Assembly (NCBI GenBank): GCA_016704275.1
Contig: JADJAK010000001.1
Span: 434,001 to 498,000 of the forward strand
DNA length: 64,000 nt
Reading direction: 5' to 3'
From: Gemmatimonadota bacterium
GTDB taxonomy: Bacteria; Gemmatimonadota; Gemmatimonadetes; Gemmatimonadales; GWC2-71-9
Shown one piece after another: positions 44,093 to 54,586 of the stretch (positions within the stretch are counted from its first letter, which is position 1; every line of letters begins with the position of its first letter). The notes below the pieces were generated by a model, which saw only the letters and a list, made by a program, of their open reading frames with translations, searched no databases and was not told the DNA's origin. A program made the translations under genes and the position numbers.

Positions 44093-44398
44093 AAGGGTTC
44101 GAGGGGCGCTCCCGGCAATCTACCCGGCGCACGCGCCCGGGTGTATGGCGGCCGCCTGCCGGGGGAGGGCGGCGCGGGCGACACCTGATGCCCTGAGTGC
44201 CGCGCCGGCCGGTCAAAAATTGTCAACTTTATGTACAGTACTGACTGACTTCTGACCTCCTAACCCTTGTCATTGCTGGATTTCAGTTGGCAGCAATCTT
44301 GCCCGATACTTGGTCACTGAGAAAGCGGTCCCCTTGTCGTCCCCAGGGCCCGTGCTGGGGGTTTCCCCCGTCGGATCCAGGCTGGAGTGAACTTGACC
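44093..44398. other. 306-bp intergenic region upstream of the protease
   Basis: No gene is supported. The right half is relatively AT-rich (44215-44300) and ends in a sigma-54-like promoter for the protease (44288-44303). Confidence 0.5.
44288..44303 (+). promoter_or_regulatory. Putative sigma-54 (-24/-12) promoter of protease gene
   Basis: TTGGCAGCAATCTTGCC: GG at 44289-44290, ten bases, GC at 44301-44302, with good TGGCA and TTGC boxes. It lies about 100 bases before the start codon. Confidence 0.55.
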
Positions 44399-47300
44399 AT
44401 GATTCGCCCAACACACGTCCTGCGCCTCGCGCCACTCTTGCTGGTTCTGGCCATCACGGCCTTGCCCGGACAGGGGACGCCGCGTCGCGTCATCATCACG
44501 CTGCGCCCCGCGTCGGGGGAGGCCGCGCTGCGGGCGCCGGGTTCGCCGCCAGTCAGCTCCACCGAACTCTCCCAGATTTCGGCGCGCCTCGACCGCGACC
44601 TGCCGAGCCTCCGGGAGACCGGGCGAGCGCCGTTTGCGGGGATGCTGTTTGCCGAGGTGAGCGCGGCCGAAGCGACCCGGCTCGCGAGCGATCCGAACGT
44701 GGCGATGGTCGAGGAGGACCGGCTCTGGAGCCCGGCCGACGCGGCCACCGCGCTCTCGTCGGGCGACCGGTGGGCCGCGCTCCGGGCGTCGCCGCGCCGG
44801 GGCGCCGATGCGATTCCGTGGGGCGTCTCGCGCGTGACGGGTCCGGAAGTCTGGGCCGCGGGGAACACCGGCGCCGGGGTGAAGGTCGCCGTGATGGACT
44901 CCGGCATCGACACCGGGCACTCCGACCTCACCGTGGTCGGCGGCTACAATGCGGTGACCCGCGTGGCAAGCGATTACAGCGACAATCTTGGCATCTGCAA
45001 CGGCCACGGGACCCACATCGCCGGCACGATCGCGGCACGCAACAACGGCGCGGGCGTGGTGGGCGTGGCGCCGGATGCGCAGCTCTACGCGATCAAGGTG
45101 TTCCAGGATGTCAACGGGTCGTGTCTGGCCTACACGTCCAACCAGATCGCCGGGCTGAACTGGGCGGTGGCACAGGGCATCCGCCTCGTGAACGTCTCGA
45201 TCGGCGGGTCGAGCTCGGGCTCGTACAACGCCGCCATCGCCGCGGCGGCCGACCAGGGGACATTCCTGATCGCGGCGGCGGGCAACAACGGTGGCGCGGT
45301 GCTCTATCCGGCCGCGGCTCCCAGCGCGATTGCGGTGGCGGCCCTCGATGCCCAAAACCTCCGCGCGTCGTGGTCGTCGTTCGGCCCCGAAGTCGGCTTC
45401 GCCGCACCGGGTGTGAGCATCAATTCGACGATGCCCGGCGGCGGCTATGGCACGAAGAGCGGCACGTCGATGGCCGCGCCGCATGTCGCCGGCGTCGCGG
45501 CCCTCCTCCTCGCCGCGCAGCCGGGATTGACGCTCGACGGGCTGCGGCAGAAGCTGCGGGACGGCACGCTCGATGTCGACGCAGGCGGGTTCGACAACAA
45601 CACCGGCTACGGTCTGGTGCGGGCGCAGAATTCCCTCGGTGGCGGGTCGCCCCCACCGCCGGTGCCACTGAGCATGGCGGTGTCGCCGCTGTTCCGGAGC
45701 ACGACGGCGACGGCGGGCGGCGCGGCGACGGGGAGCAGTGCCGCGATCACCCTGAGTGGTGACAACTCGTCGACCACCGGCTGGACCGCGACGAAGCGGA
45801 AGAGCTGGACGACGCTGACCACGGGCAGCGGCACCGGCAGCGGGACCGTGGCCTGGAATCGCAGCACCACCGGGCTCGCGGCCGGCACCTATGTCGACAC
45901 CATCACGGTGGCGGCGGCCGGCGTGGCCTCGCAGAGCATCATCGACACCTTGCGGATCACGGCGGCGCCAGTCCCACTCACGATGACCGTGTCGCCGCTC
46001 TTCCGGAGCACGACCGCCACCGCCGGTACCGCCGCGACTGGAAGCAGCGCGACGATCACCCTGAGCGGTGACAACTCCTCCACCACGGCGTGGACGGCGA
46101 CGAAGCGGAAGAGCTGGACGACGCTGACCACCGGCAGTGGCACCGGCAGCGGGACCGTGGCCTGGAATCGCAGCACCACCGGCCTCGCCGCCGGCACCTA
46201 CGTCGACACCATCACGGTGGCCGCCACCGGCGTGGCCTCGCGGAGCATCATCGACACGCTGCGGATCACCGCGGCGCCGGTGCCGCTGGTGCTGTCGGTG
46301 AGCCCGGCCTCGCGCAATGTCACGGCCCAGGTCGGCACCGCCGCGCCCAACGGCAACGCCGCCGTCACCCTCACCGGTGACAACGCCGGCACCACCGGCT
46401 GGACCGCGACGAAGCGGAAAAGCTGGACGACACTGACCACGGGCAGCGGCACCGGCAGCGGGACGGTTGCCTGGAATCGCAGCACCACCGGCCTCGCCGC
46501 CGGCACCTACGTCGACACCATCACGGTGGCAGCTGCCGGGGCTGGCCTCGCGCAGCATCATCGACACCCTGCGGATCACCGCGGCGCCGGTGCCGCTGGC
46601 GCTGTCGGTCAGCCCGGCCTCGCGCAACGCGTCGGCCCAGGTCGGCACCGCGGCGCCCGGCGACAACGCCACCGTCACCCTCACCGGTGACAACGCCGGC
46701 ACCACTCCGTGGAGCGCGACGAAGCGGAAGAGCTGGACGACGCTCACCACCATGAATGGGACCGGGAGCGGGACCGCCGCCTGGAGCCGCAGCACCACCG
46801 GCCTCGCCGCCGGCACCTACGTCGACACCATCACCGTCACGGTCGCGGGGCTCGCGCCGCAGAACATTATCGACACCCTGCGGATCACCGCAGCGCCGGT
46901 GCCGCTGGCGCTGTCGGTGAGCCCGGCCTCGCGCAACGCGTCGGCCCAGGTCGGCACCTCCGCGCCGAGTGACAACGCCACCGTCACCCTCACCGGTGAC
47001 AACGCCGGCACCACGCCCTGGAGCGCGACGAAGCGGAAGAGCTGGACGACACTCACCACGGGCAGCGGCACCGGCAGCGGGACCGCCGCCTGGAGCCGCA
47101 GCACCAGCGGCCTCGCCGCCGGCACCTACGTCGACACCATCACCGTCACGGTCGCGGGGCTCGCGCCGCAGAGCGTGATCGACACGCTGCGCATCACGGC
47201 GGCGCCGGTCGCACTGGCGCTGTCGGTGAGCCCGGCCTCGCGCAATGCGGCGGCCCAGGTCGGCACCGCGGCGCCCGGCGACAACGCCACCGTCACCCTC

Positions 47301-48677
47301 ACCGGTGACAACGCCGGCACCACGCCCTGGAGCGCGACGAAGCGGAAGAGCTGGACAACACTCACCACGGCCAGCGGCACCGGCAGCGGGACCGCCGCCT
47401 GGAGCCGCAGCACCAGCGGCCTCGCCGCCGGCACCTACGTCGACACCATCACCGTCACGGTCGCGGGGCTCGCGCCGCAGAGCGTGATCGACACGCTGCG
47501 CATCACCGCGGCGCCGGTGGCACTCGCGCTCACCGTGAGCCCGGCCTCGCGCCGGACGTCGGTGACCGCGGGGGCGTCGGCGGGCGGCGACAACGCGGCG
47601 GTGACGCTGAGCGGGGACAACGCCACTGCCACCACCTGGTCGGCGACGAAGCGGAAGAGCTGGACGACGCTCACCACCGCGGGCGGGACTGGCAGCGGGA
47701 GCGTGGCGTGGAGCCGGAACAGCGCCGGACTCGTCGCCGGTACCTACGTCGACACCATCACCGTCACGGTCGCGGGGCTCGCCCCGCAGCGCGTGATTGA
47801 CACCCTCGAGATCGCGGCCGCCCCGGTGCCGGTGACCGTCGCGCTCTCGCCAGCCAGCCGCCGCGTCACGGTCACGCGCGGCAACACCGCCGCGAGCGGC
47901 ACTGCCAGCGTCACGCTCAGCGGGACCAACGCCGCCTCGACGACCTGGGAGGCGACCAAGCGGCGGAGCTATACCGCGTTCACCACGAGGAGCGGCACGG
48001 GCAATGGCACGCTGGCGTGGAATCGCAACACCGGTTCCCTCGCCGCCGGCACCTACGTCGACACCATCACGGTGACGGCAGGTTCGGCCACGGCACGGCT
48101 GATCGACACCGTCGTCGTGACGGCGCCGACTGCCTCATCGATCGCGGTGCGGCCGCAGGGGAAGCGGTCGCGCTACCTCGCACAGGCCGGTCGCGCGAGC
48201 GCCTTCGCCTCGACGCGGGACTCGGCGCTGGTGGAGGGCGAGGTGGTCGAGGGGCAGAGCGATCAGTGGACCGCGGTGATCGGTGGCACCGGCCTCGCCG
48301 TGCTGTCGCCGGTCGGTCGACTCGGCGACTACGTCTACTGGGAACGCCGGAGTGCCGGCCCCGGTCCGGGCATCACCGTCGACTCCGTCCGGGTGCAACT
48401 GGTCGGTTCGCCTGGGCTGGAAGCCGTCTTCGTCGACTCGCTCGAAGTGGTCACGGTCGAACTGCCGGCCGTCGGACTCGCGGTGGATGAGCTGGTGCGC
48501 GGCGGGCAGATGCATGCCGACCAGCGGCAGCTGCTCGACGGGGAAGGGAACCGTAACGGCTACTTCGACCTCGGCGACTTCCTCGCGTGGGTCGATCGCG
48601 ATCGCATCCGGCTCTCGCCCGCGATGGTGGCGAAGCTGCAGTCGGTGCCGGTTGTCCCGGTGCGACCAAGACCGTAG
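44399..48677 (+). CDS. Subtilisin-like protease with eight BACON-like repeats, one frameshift
   Basis: A secreted S8 serine protease of about 1425 residues if the frame is restored. Signal peptide VLRLAPLLLVLAITALPGQG; an I9-type propeptide region ending about residue 140; catalytic Asp (VAVMDSGIDTGH), His (GHGTHIAGT) and Ser (GTSMAAPHVAG). Eight tandem repeats of about 103 residues follow (from 45658), each with SVSP-like starts, KRKSWTTLTT and GTYVDTITV. The C-terminal region ends with LLDGEGNRNGYFDLGDFLAWVD, an EF-hand/dockerin-like calcium loop. A four-G run near 46536 breaks the frame in the third repeat; one base fewer restores it. GGAG at 44384 lies 11 bases before ATG 44399; in-frame TTG 44393 and GTG 44387 are alternatives. 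Confidence 0.82.
45658..48129 (+). repeat. Eight tandem 309-bp coding repeats
   Basis: Each unit encodes about 103 residues. Units 4-6 are nearly identical in DNA, whereas units 1-2 and 7-8 are more diverged. The pattern suggests recent internal duplication in the middle of the array. The units resemble BACON-type beta-sandwiches. Confidence 0.85.
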
Positions 48678-48701
48678 CACGGGGCGATACGCCGCGCAGT
48701 A

Positions 48702-48739
48702 GATCGGGCCGCCCCAGCTGCTGCTGGGGCGGCCCGATC
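48702..48739. terminator. Perfect 17-bp stem-loop terminator
   Basis: GATCGGGCCGCCCCAGC pairs perfectly with its complement around a TGCT loop. It lies 25 bases after the protease stop and 32 bases beyond the stop of the convergent deacetylase-fold gene, so it can end both transcripts. Confidence 0.85.
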
Positions 48740-48771
48740 GCATGCGTCGAGTGTTCGCGACCTGATTGGCG

Positions 48772-49869
48772 CTACCGAGACCCGGCCAAGGCGGGGAGCC
48801 ACTCCGGCATGCCATCGGGAGCGCAGCGACCGGCGGAAAGATCTTCGATCAACCGGGTGACTTCCCATGCCGTGAGGTACCCGACACGGTAGCCACGCTC
48901 TTCGCACGCGGTTCTGGTCATCTCCAGGCATCGTTGGAGGCCGCCCCCCTCAAGGAGTGGGGCGCCATTGCGTTCCTGCGCTCCATGCCCGAACAGCTTG
49001 AGGAAGATGTGGTTGCCAATGCGTGGCGCCGCGCGCAACCAGGATCTTGCCCGCGCCATGGTAGGGAGGGCGTAGCCCGCAAGTTCACCGACCTCAAGGG
49101 TGGGGAGCACGCGATATCGCTCGTGCTGGCGGACCGTGAGCGGCCCCTGGACCATCAGGAGCGCATCCGGTGGCGGCGCAACCCCGGCACGAACGAGGGT
49201 TCCCCGGTCGTGGGACTTTGGCTTGGTCGGATCGTCTTCCGCCCAATAGATGGCGTTCACCAGCGACGTCTGGCAGCCACTCGGTGCGGATGGCAGGGTG
49301 AAGTCGGCACGACAGCCCAACTCCCGGAGCAGGGTGAGCTCATTGTTCAGCCCGCACCAGCGCCCCTCGGGATGGCTGTTGTCGAGTGCCCAGTTGCCAT
49401 GGATGAAGCACCACTCGATCGCGCCGGCCTCGTTGACGCGAAGGAGCCCATGCTCCTCCCGGAGCCTGCGCACGAAGGTGCCCACGACCGTGCGGAAGTT
49501 CGCGTCAGTATCCTGATCGTGGTGGTAGTGCACCTCGATGTCGCCGACCCCTTGACGAACGATGGATGCAATGCGCTCGACAACCTCCGGCTCATCTTCT
49601 TCGGCAGGATAGAAGAAGGTGAACTGGGCGGATCGTCCAAACGAGTCAGGAACGGATTGCGCGATTCGGGGCCAGTGTCGCTCCCAGCGCGAGACGCGTT
49701 CAAGTGCCTGCGCCTGAGTCGCTCCGCCGCCGAGCGGTTCGAAATGGTCGGTGAAATGGAGCCACACGGTCGGCTGACTTCCGGGGGACGCGCGCCACCC
49801 GGAGTCTCGCAGCCAGCTCCCGACGAGCCCGGGGACCCAGCGGTCGGCGCCACGCGGAAGCCGGATCAT
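48772..49869 (-). CDS. Polysaccharide-deacetylase-fold protein of a glycan cluster
   Basis: A 365-residue protein from ATG 49869. TVWLHFTDHFEPLGGG, IEVHYHHDQDTDANFR and WCFIHGNWALDNSHPEGRW resemble strands of the CE4/NodB barrel, with histidines and aspartates where the metal site would be, but the classical TFDD motif is absent. Proteins of this type are seen in exopolysaccharide clusters and are usually unnamed. It is coupled by ATGA to the upstream GT4 and is the last gene of the O-antigen ligase operon. Confidence 0.6.
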   Translation of the reverse strand: MIRLPRGADRWVPGLVGSWLRDSGWRASPGSQPTVWLHFTDHFEPLGGGATQAQALERVSRWERHWPRIAQSVPDSFGRSAQFTFFYPAEEDEPEVVERIASIVRQGVGDIEVHYHHDQDTDANFRTVVGTFVRRLREEHGLLRVNEAGAIEWCFIHGNWALDNSHPEGRWCGLNNELTLLRELGCRADFTLPSAPSGCQTSLVNAIYWAEDDPTKPKSHDRGTLVRAGVAPPPDALLMVQGPLTVRQHERYRVLPTLEVGELAGYALPTMARARSWLRAAPRIGNHIFLKLFGHGAQERNGAPLLEGGGLQRCLEMTRTACEERGYRVGYLTAWEVTRLIEDLSAGRCAPDGMPEWLPALAGSR

Positions 49870-51008
49870 TCGGGCGCCTCGAGTCGCAGGTGATGTGCGA
49901 CATGCCGGGCCCCCGCCAGAATGTCGAACTGGCCGTTCGCGGGCAGGCGATGATCGGCGGCCGTAAGCACCGTCGTGATTGCTGCCGTCCTTGCCTCCAG
50001 GTCGCCTTCGGGCACCGCCGCGGAGCATCCGAAGGGAAGCAGATCCGGGATCCCGCCAACCCGGCTGGCGACGAACGGGAGCCCCGATGCCATCGCCTCG
50101 ACCAGGACGTTGGGGATGCCTTCGGATCGTGAGGGAAGCACGAAGACGTTCGCTGCCCGATACCATCGTGCCAGCTCGCTCTCCCCGAGAGAGCCCGGGA
50201 AGAGGATGCGTTCTCCCAACGCCCCGGATTCGAGGGCCATCCGCTGCAGCGATTGCCGGAGCGGGCCACCGCCGATCATCGCCAAATGAATTCCAGGGAA
50301 GGATTGTTCCAATGCTCGCGTCACCCCAATCACTCTTTCCGGTGCCTTGACGTGCACCATGTTCCCCACCCAGAGGAGCAAGGGCGCATCGGTAGAGAGA
50401 CCCAGGCTGCGTCGGGCTTCCGTCCGGTCACCTGGCGAAAAATGGCGGAGATCAACGCCCCGCAGGGCTATCGAAACCCGTGAGGGCGCTACCCCGAGAT
50501 CCGTCACGCGCCGACCGATCTCGGAGCCGATGGCGAACACGTGAGCCGCATCGCGAAGCGTGGCACCAATAATCGGTCTGCGGGCAGGGTCGTTGGCCAG
50601 CAGCATCACGTCGGAGCCTCCCGCGATGATCCCCACCGGGATCCCGTGTCGCTTCCCGACGTCGATCGCTGTGGTCCCGTCAGGGTGCGTCCAGAACGCG
50701 AGGATTGCGGAGACGGGCGGTCCACTGGTGATCGCGCGCTCCACGGCCCTGCCGACCGACCAGCGCATCCAATCGTGATAGCGATGTCTCCAGATGCCAG
50801 GCGGATACCAGAACACCGGATACTCGGCACCGCGTTCTCTGGGCAAGCGGTTCCCGGGACGCCACTTGACCCATGGCACCGGGGCGATCACCGACACCGA
50901 ATATCCCAGTCGACGCATGGCGCCGATCAGGCGAGCATTCGCCGGGCCCTTGTGTGGCTCCCACGGCGTCGGGTACACGGTCGACACGAAGAGCAGCCGC
51001 TTCGTCAT
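49866..51008 (-). CDS. Glycosyltransferase family 4
   Basis: A 380-residue GT4. KRLLFVSTVYPTPWEPHKGPANARL is the acceptor-domain start. IAGGSDVMLL is the middle GxxD loop, LLLWVGNMVHVKAPERVI the donor-site strand, and LPSRSEGIPNVLVEAMASGLPFVAS the E-x7-E motif. ATG 51008 overlaps the stop of the next GT4 upstream (ATGA at 51005). It is third in an operon beginning with the O-antigen ligase. Confidence 0.87.
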   Translation of the reverse strand: MTKRLLFVSTVYPTPWEPHKGPANARLIGAMRRLGYSVSVIAPVPWVKWRPGNRLPRERGAEYPVFWYPPGIWRHRYHDWMRWSVGRAVERAITSGPPVSAILAFWTHPDGTTAIDVGKRHGIPVGIIAGGSDVMLLANDPARRPIIGATLRDAAHVFAIGSEIGRRVTDLGVAPSRVSIALRGVDLRHFSPGDRTEARRSLGLSTDAPLLLWVGNMVHVKAPERVIGVTRALEQSFPGIHLAMIGGGPLRQSLQRMALESGALGERILFPGSLGESELARWYRAANVFVLPSRSEGIPNVLVEAMASGLPFVASRVGGIPDLLPFGCSAAVPEGDLEARTAAITTVLTAADHRLPANGQFDILAGARHVAHHLRLEAPE

Positions 51009-52180
51009 GCCGGCACCGCGGCGGCGCGAGGCGCGGAGAGGCCGTAACACGCCGTATATGCCGCGACCGTGTTGTCGAGGGAAAAGGCCGCCGCGACCCT
51101 CGATCGGGCGGCGCGTCCCTCCCTGGCCAGCAGGTCGCGATCGGCGCTGAACGTCAGGATCGCCTCGGCAAGCGCGTCGGGGCGTTCCGGCTCGACGAGG
51201 AGGCCGCCACTCCCAGGGCCCATGACTTCGGGGGTTCCGCCAACCCGAGTGGCAACGACCGGAAGTCCTGCGGCCATCGCCTCGAGCAACGCGACCGAGA
51301 TCCCCTCGGACCGCGACGGCAGGACGAACAGGTCCGCCGCTTCCAGAAAGGGGCGAACATCCTGTTGCGCGCCGGCGAACTGGATGCGACCGGCGATCCC
51401 CAGCGTGGCACACTGCGCCTCGAGGGCGGCCCGCGTGGGTCCCGCACCGACCAGGACCAAGGCAAGTGTCGGATCGGCCTTGAGGGCAGTGGCCATCGCG
51501 TCAACCAAAACGTCCTGCCCCTTGACGTGACTGAGTCGGCCGACCGACACGAGCCGGAGCGGGTCGCCCGGCGCGCGGGCGCTGCGTGGCGGAAAGCGCG
51601 CGGGATCCACGCCGTTCAGGACCACATGGTGACGGTCGGCACGCCCGATCCGGAGGAGCCTGAGCTGCGCGTCGACGTCCTTCGACACGCCGATGACCGC
51701 GTCGAACGCTCGACCCAGCCAGCGACGAAGCATCAGCAGCGACCGCCGAGCATCGGAGAGCTTGCCATGCTCGGTGTAGACCAACCGCACCCGGTTCGCG
51801 CTCCACGGCATCAATTTCCGGCTGAGGGCGACCGCGACCTGCGCGGAAACATTGTGCGCGTGCACGATCTGGGGCGCGAGCGATCGGAGTGCCTTGGCAA
51901 GCGCCCAGGCGGTGGGGAGCACGCCTCGGGGACTTCCGGCGAGGACCTCGACGGGGATGCCCTGTGCCGCGAAGAGGGGCGCGAGGGCTCCGGCGGTTCG
52001 GAGGCAGACGACGCTCGGCTGCATCCCGGCGCGTTGCTGCGCACCGGCCAAGTCAAGCACGACGCGCTCGGCTCCGCCGTGTTCGACGGAGATGACCACG
52101 TGGACAACGCGCGCCCCGGGGTAATCGGATGGGGAGCCGGCGGTTGACGGCGGATCGTGGGGACGGGGTGGCATCGGCAC
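51005..52180 (-). CDS. Glycosyltransferase family 4
   Basis: A 391-residue GT4 from GTG 52180. VVHVVISVEHGGAERVVLDLA has the GGAERVV acceptor loop, IVHAHNVSAQVAVAL the following strand, LVSVGRLSHVKGQDVLVDAM the donor site, and LPSRSEGISVALLEAMAAGLPVVATRVGG the E-x7-E motif. It resembles enzymes that extend O-antigen or exopolysaccharide units. Its start abuts the stop of the O-antigen ligase gene and its stop overlaps the next GT4. Confidence 0.88.
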   Translation of the reverse strand: MPMPPRPHDPPSTAGSPSDYPGARVVHVVISVEHGGAERVVLDLAGAQQRAGMQPSVVCLRTAGALAPLFAAQGIPVEVLAGSPRGVLPTAWALAKALRSLAPQIVHAHNVSAQVAVALSRKLMPWSANRVRLVYTEHGKLSDARRSLLMLRRWLGRAFDAVIGVSKDVDAQLRLLRIGRADRHHVVLNGVDPARFPPRSARAPGDPLRLVSVGRLSHVKGQDVLVDAMATALKADPTLALVLVGAGPTRAALEAQCATLGIAGRIQFAGAQQDVRPFLEAADLFVLPSRSEGISVALLEAMAAGLPVVATRVGGTPEVMGPGSGGLLVEPERPDALAEAILTFSADRDLLAREGRAARSRVAAAFSLDNTVAAYTACYGLSAPRAAAVPA

Positions 52181-53650
52181 CTAATGGGTGTGTGGCGATG
52201 CCGCTGGGACGAAGACTCGCCGCCGGCGTCCCGTCCCGCCGGGTGGCGATGCTCGAGAGGCGTTCGAGTTCGCCGCAGACGGTGGCGCGACCGCGAATGG
52301 CGATCCGAGGAGCGTGGCCGCACACATCCCGAGCGCCATGTACATCAGCGGATTGTAGGCGTTTGAGAGAAAGGTGCCGGTCATGAGGACGCCGGCCAGC
52401 ATCGCCAACATGTGACCGGCCTGAATCTCCAGCGACTCGGCCGCCGGATCGAGATCCCGCGCTGCCACCGCTGCTCGTCGCATGGCGCGGAGGCCAGTCA
52501 CCAAGGTATGGCAGAGCAGTGCGAAGGTGGCAAGGCCGATCACGCCGAGCTCCATACCATACTGCACCCAGCTGGAGTGGGCGGCACGCTCGGGGCCATT
52601 CATGATCCCGAAGTAGGTCGGAAAATTGTCAATCCCGAATCCCCATGGCCGTTTGATCATCCAGACCATGCCCTGCTTCCAGAAGTAGATTCGTCCTTCG
52701 TTGGTGAGGTTGTAATCAGTACCGGAGAAATCGCCGAAACGATCACCGGCACCGCTCCTGATCGCCATATACAGGAACCCGGCGATACCCGTGCCGACCA
52801 GCAGCACGGTCAGGGCTCGTCGCCACCCACGCGCCCCCGTACCAATGACGACCGTCGCGCCAGCCAGCATGCCCAGCATCGAGCCTCGCGATTGCGTCGG
52901 GATGATGGCCATCACCATGATCCCGGCGGCACCGGTCCAGAGCAATCGACGGCCGACCGAGCCCACCGAGAGCCAGAGGGCAAGGGGGAAGGCGGTCGCG
53001 AGGATGGCTCCGAAGTCGTTGCTGTCGAGTCCCACACCCACCACGCGGAGTCGCCGGAGTTCGGGACGCATCGCCACGATGGCGGGATCGATCGGCTCGC
53101 CGTATTCGTCGAAGACCACCGCATTCGGATTGTAGGTGGCGAGGACCTCAGCCGAGACGGCGGTGACCGACAGCACGAAGACGACGGCAGCAATCCGCAA
53201 CGCCCGTCGATCACGCAAGAAGACCAAACAGGTGAGGAAAATCACCACAGAGATGATGTAGCGGCCCTGCAGGAATGCCAGTGAGCCCGACGGCCAGATC
53301 CCCAGTGGAACCGTGACCATCACGATTCCCAGGATGAGCGTCACGAGGCGAATCGGTTTGGAGCGCTCCCAGATCAATCGCCACGCGTCGCTCGGAATGA
53401 CCACGGCCAGCAGCACCACGAAGAGCAGCATGGCGATCATCGGCCCTCTGGGGACCGCGAGCTGCGCAAAGACCTCCGGAAGCCGAACCACGGCATAGCC
53501 GAGGTACAGTCCGATCAGCGGCGCCAGCACCAGTTCGCCGCGGGAGCCACTCGTGAGGGAAAAACCGGTCGGTCGCTGGCGGGTCGAGGGCGCCGTCATG
53601 GCTGCTCGGACGGCCTCGACTGCGCTGCGACCTTCGGCAGGGTTGGTCAT
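52181..53650 (-). CDS. O-antigen ligase/polymerase (Wzy_C family)
   Basis: A 489-residue inner-membrane protein with about eleven hydrophobic segments. The large periplasmic loop carries GFGIDNFPTYFGIMNGPERAAHSSWVQYGMELGVIGL, the PWGxGxxNF...H motif of Wzy_C proteins. The preceding TQSRGSMLGMLAGA is the SRG segment common to ligases and polymerases. It would join or ligate lipid-linked oligosaccharides at the periplasmic face. It begins a four-gene operon with two GT4s and a deacetylase-fold gene. A sigma-54-like promoter lies about 250 bases upstream. Confidence 0.87.
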   Translation of the reverse strand: MTNPAEGRSAVEAVRAAMTAPSTRQRPTGFSLTSGSRGELVLAPLIGLYLGYAVVRLPEVFAQLAVPRGPMIAMLLFVVLLAVVIPSDAWRLIWERSKPIRLVTLILGIVMVTVPLGIWPSGSLAFLQGRYIISVVIFLTCLVFLRDRRALRIAAVVFVLSVTAVSAEVLATYNPNAVVFDEYGEPIDPAIVAMRPELRRLRVVGVGLDSNDFGAILATAFPLALWLSVGSVGRRLLWTGAAGIMVMAIIPTQSRGSMLGMLAGATVVIGTGARGWRRALTVLLVGTGIAGFLYMAIRSGAGDRFGDFSGTDYNLTNEGRIYFWKQGMVWMIKRPWGFGIDNFPTYFGIMNGPERAAHSSWVQYGMELGVIGLATFALLCHTLVTGLRAMRRAAVAARDLDPAAESLEIQAGHMLAMLAGVLMTGTFLSNAYNPLMYMALGMCAATLLGSPFAVAPPSAANSNASRASPPGGTGRRRRVFVPAASPHTH

Positions 53651-54051
53651 GACGCCGAGCCCGATTCACGCCGTTGCCGATCGGCGCCGGCCGTGCGCCG
53701 AGGCCACGCCTGCAGGGCGAGACCCGGCGGGGTTGGTTCCATATTCACTTTGCTCCAATGGCGTAGCGCCGAGCCGAGGTTGCCGCACGGGACCGGTTCA
53801 TTCCCAGCCCTTCCTGTGGGTTCCCGTATTCGGCGAAACATGTCCTGAAGATCGACCGGACTTCGGTGCGCCAATCGGCTCGTCTCGGCCTGCACAGGGA
53901 GCAAGTTGTGAGCCACCCATGCCTCCCCCAACGGCGGGCAGGCCCGGGGGGTCCGGCCCATGAATTGCGCTGACCCGCCCCACGGCCCGATCGACAGGCA
54001 CAAACGTGGGGTCGGAATATATTCTGCTCCTTGAACCGCCGAGGATGTCGC
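53651..54051. other. 401-bp divergent intergenic region
   Basis: Between the O-antigen ligase (leftward) and a small membrane protein (rightward). It holds one sigma-54-like site (53901-53916). No copy of the TGTKGC inverted repeat was found. An AT-rich patch (GGAATATATTCTGC, about 54014) may be the rightward promoter. Confidence 0.5.
53901..53916 (-). promoter_or_regulatory. Putative sigma-54 (-24/-12) promoter of O-antigen ligase operon
   Basis: The minus strand reads GGTGGCTCACAACTTGCTCC: GG, ten bases, GC, with TGGCTC and TTGCT boxes. The TTGCTC end matches the sites at 17861 and 58336. The predicted leader is about 240 bases long. Confidence 0.55.
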
Positions 54052-54567
54052 ATGATGCGTGTCCCTACGCCGCTCTCCGCTCGCTCCCAGTTCGTGGTCT
54101 CCGCGGCGCTCGCGGTATTGACGCTTGCCGCCTGCTCCCCGCTGGCCGATGTCATGGTCCAGGGGCTGCCACTGGCCACTGGTGAGGTGCGCTGGCGATT
54201 CCAGACCTTTGGGACGCTCCTCGCAGCGCTGCCGCAGCTTGCCCTGATTCTGGCAACGGTCGCCGGGATCGGGAGTTTGGCCGGCCATCGCGTCGCGGTT
54301 CGCGGCGCCTCGGTTGCCGCGTTGGTGCTCGCGACGGTGGCGATCGCCCTGCTCCCCTTCTTCGCGCTGGACTTCGTCGAGATGCGTCGGCTGGTACCGA
54401 TGGATCGGAAGCCGACCTTCGATCGGGCGACGATGAAGACTGGGCTCTTCGGCGGGCTCTTCGTCCTGGTGCTGGCTTATCTGGGCTGGATGGGGTGGCA
54501 GGCGAGCACGAAGGAGAAGATCACGCAGCGGAAGGAAGGGCAGGGGTTGGTCGTCGGTCAGGGCTGA
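54052..54567 (+). CDS. Small polytopic membrane protein
   Basis: A 171-residue protein with four hydrophobic segments: FVVSAALAVLTLAAC (which also looks like a lipobox), LLAALPQLALILATVAGIG, VAALVLATVAIALLPFFAL and GLFGGLFVLVLAYLGWMGW. A charged C-terminal tail follows (STKEKITQRKEGQ). Start ATG 54052 is preceded by GAGG at a good distance. No family is recognised. It is divergent from the O-antigen ligase operon and convergent with the exosortase operon. Confidence 0.62.
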   Translation: MMRVPTPLSARSQFVVSAALAVLTLAACSPLADVMVQGLPLATGEVRWRFQTFGTLLAALPQLALILATVAGIGSLAGHRVAVRGASVAALVLATVAIALLPFFALDFVEMRRLVPMDRKPTFDRATMKTGLFGGLFVLVLAYLGWMGWQASTKEKITQRKEGQGLVVGQG

Positions 54568-54586
54568 CCGACCGGTGGGGCAGCGA

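Noticed and set aside
45658..48129. Regular repeats possibly resembling a CRISPR array
   Set aside because: The units are 309-base coding repeats in a single protein frame, without short repeat/spacer alternation.
54052..54567. Small membrane protein as an exosortase substrate
   Set aside because: Its C-terminal helix is followed by a long charged tail and there is no PEP-like motif before the helix.
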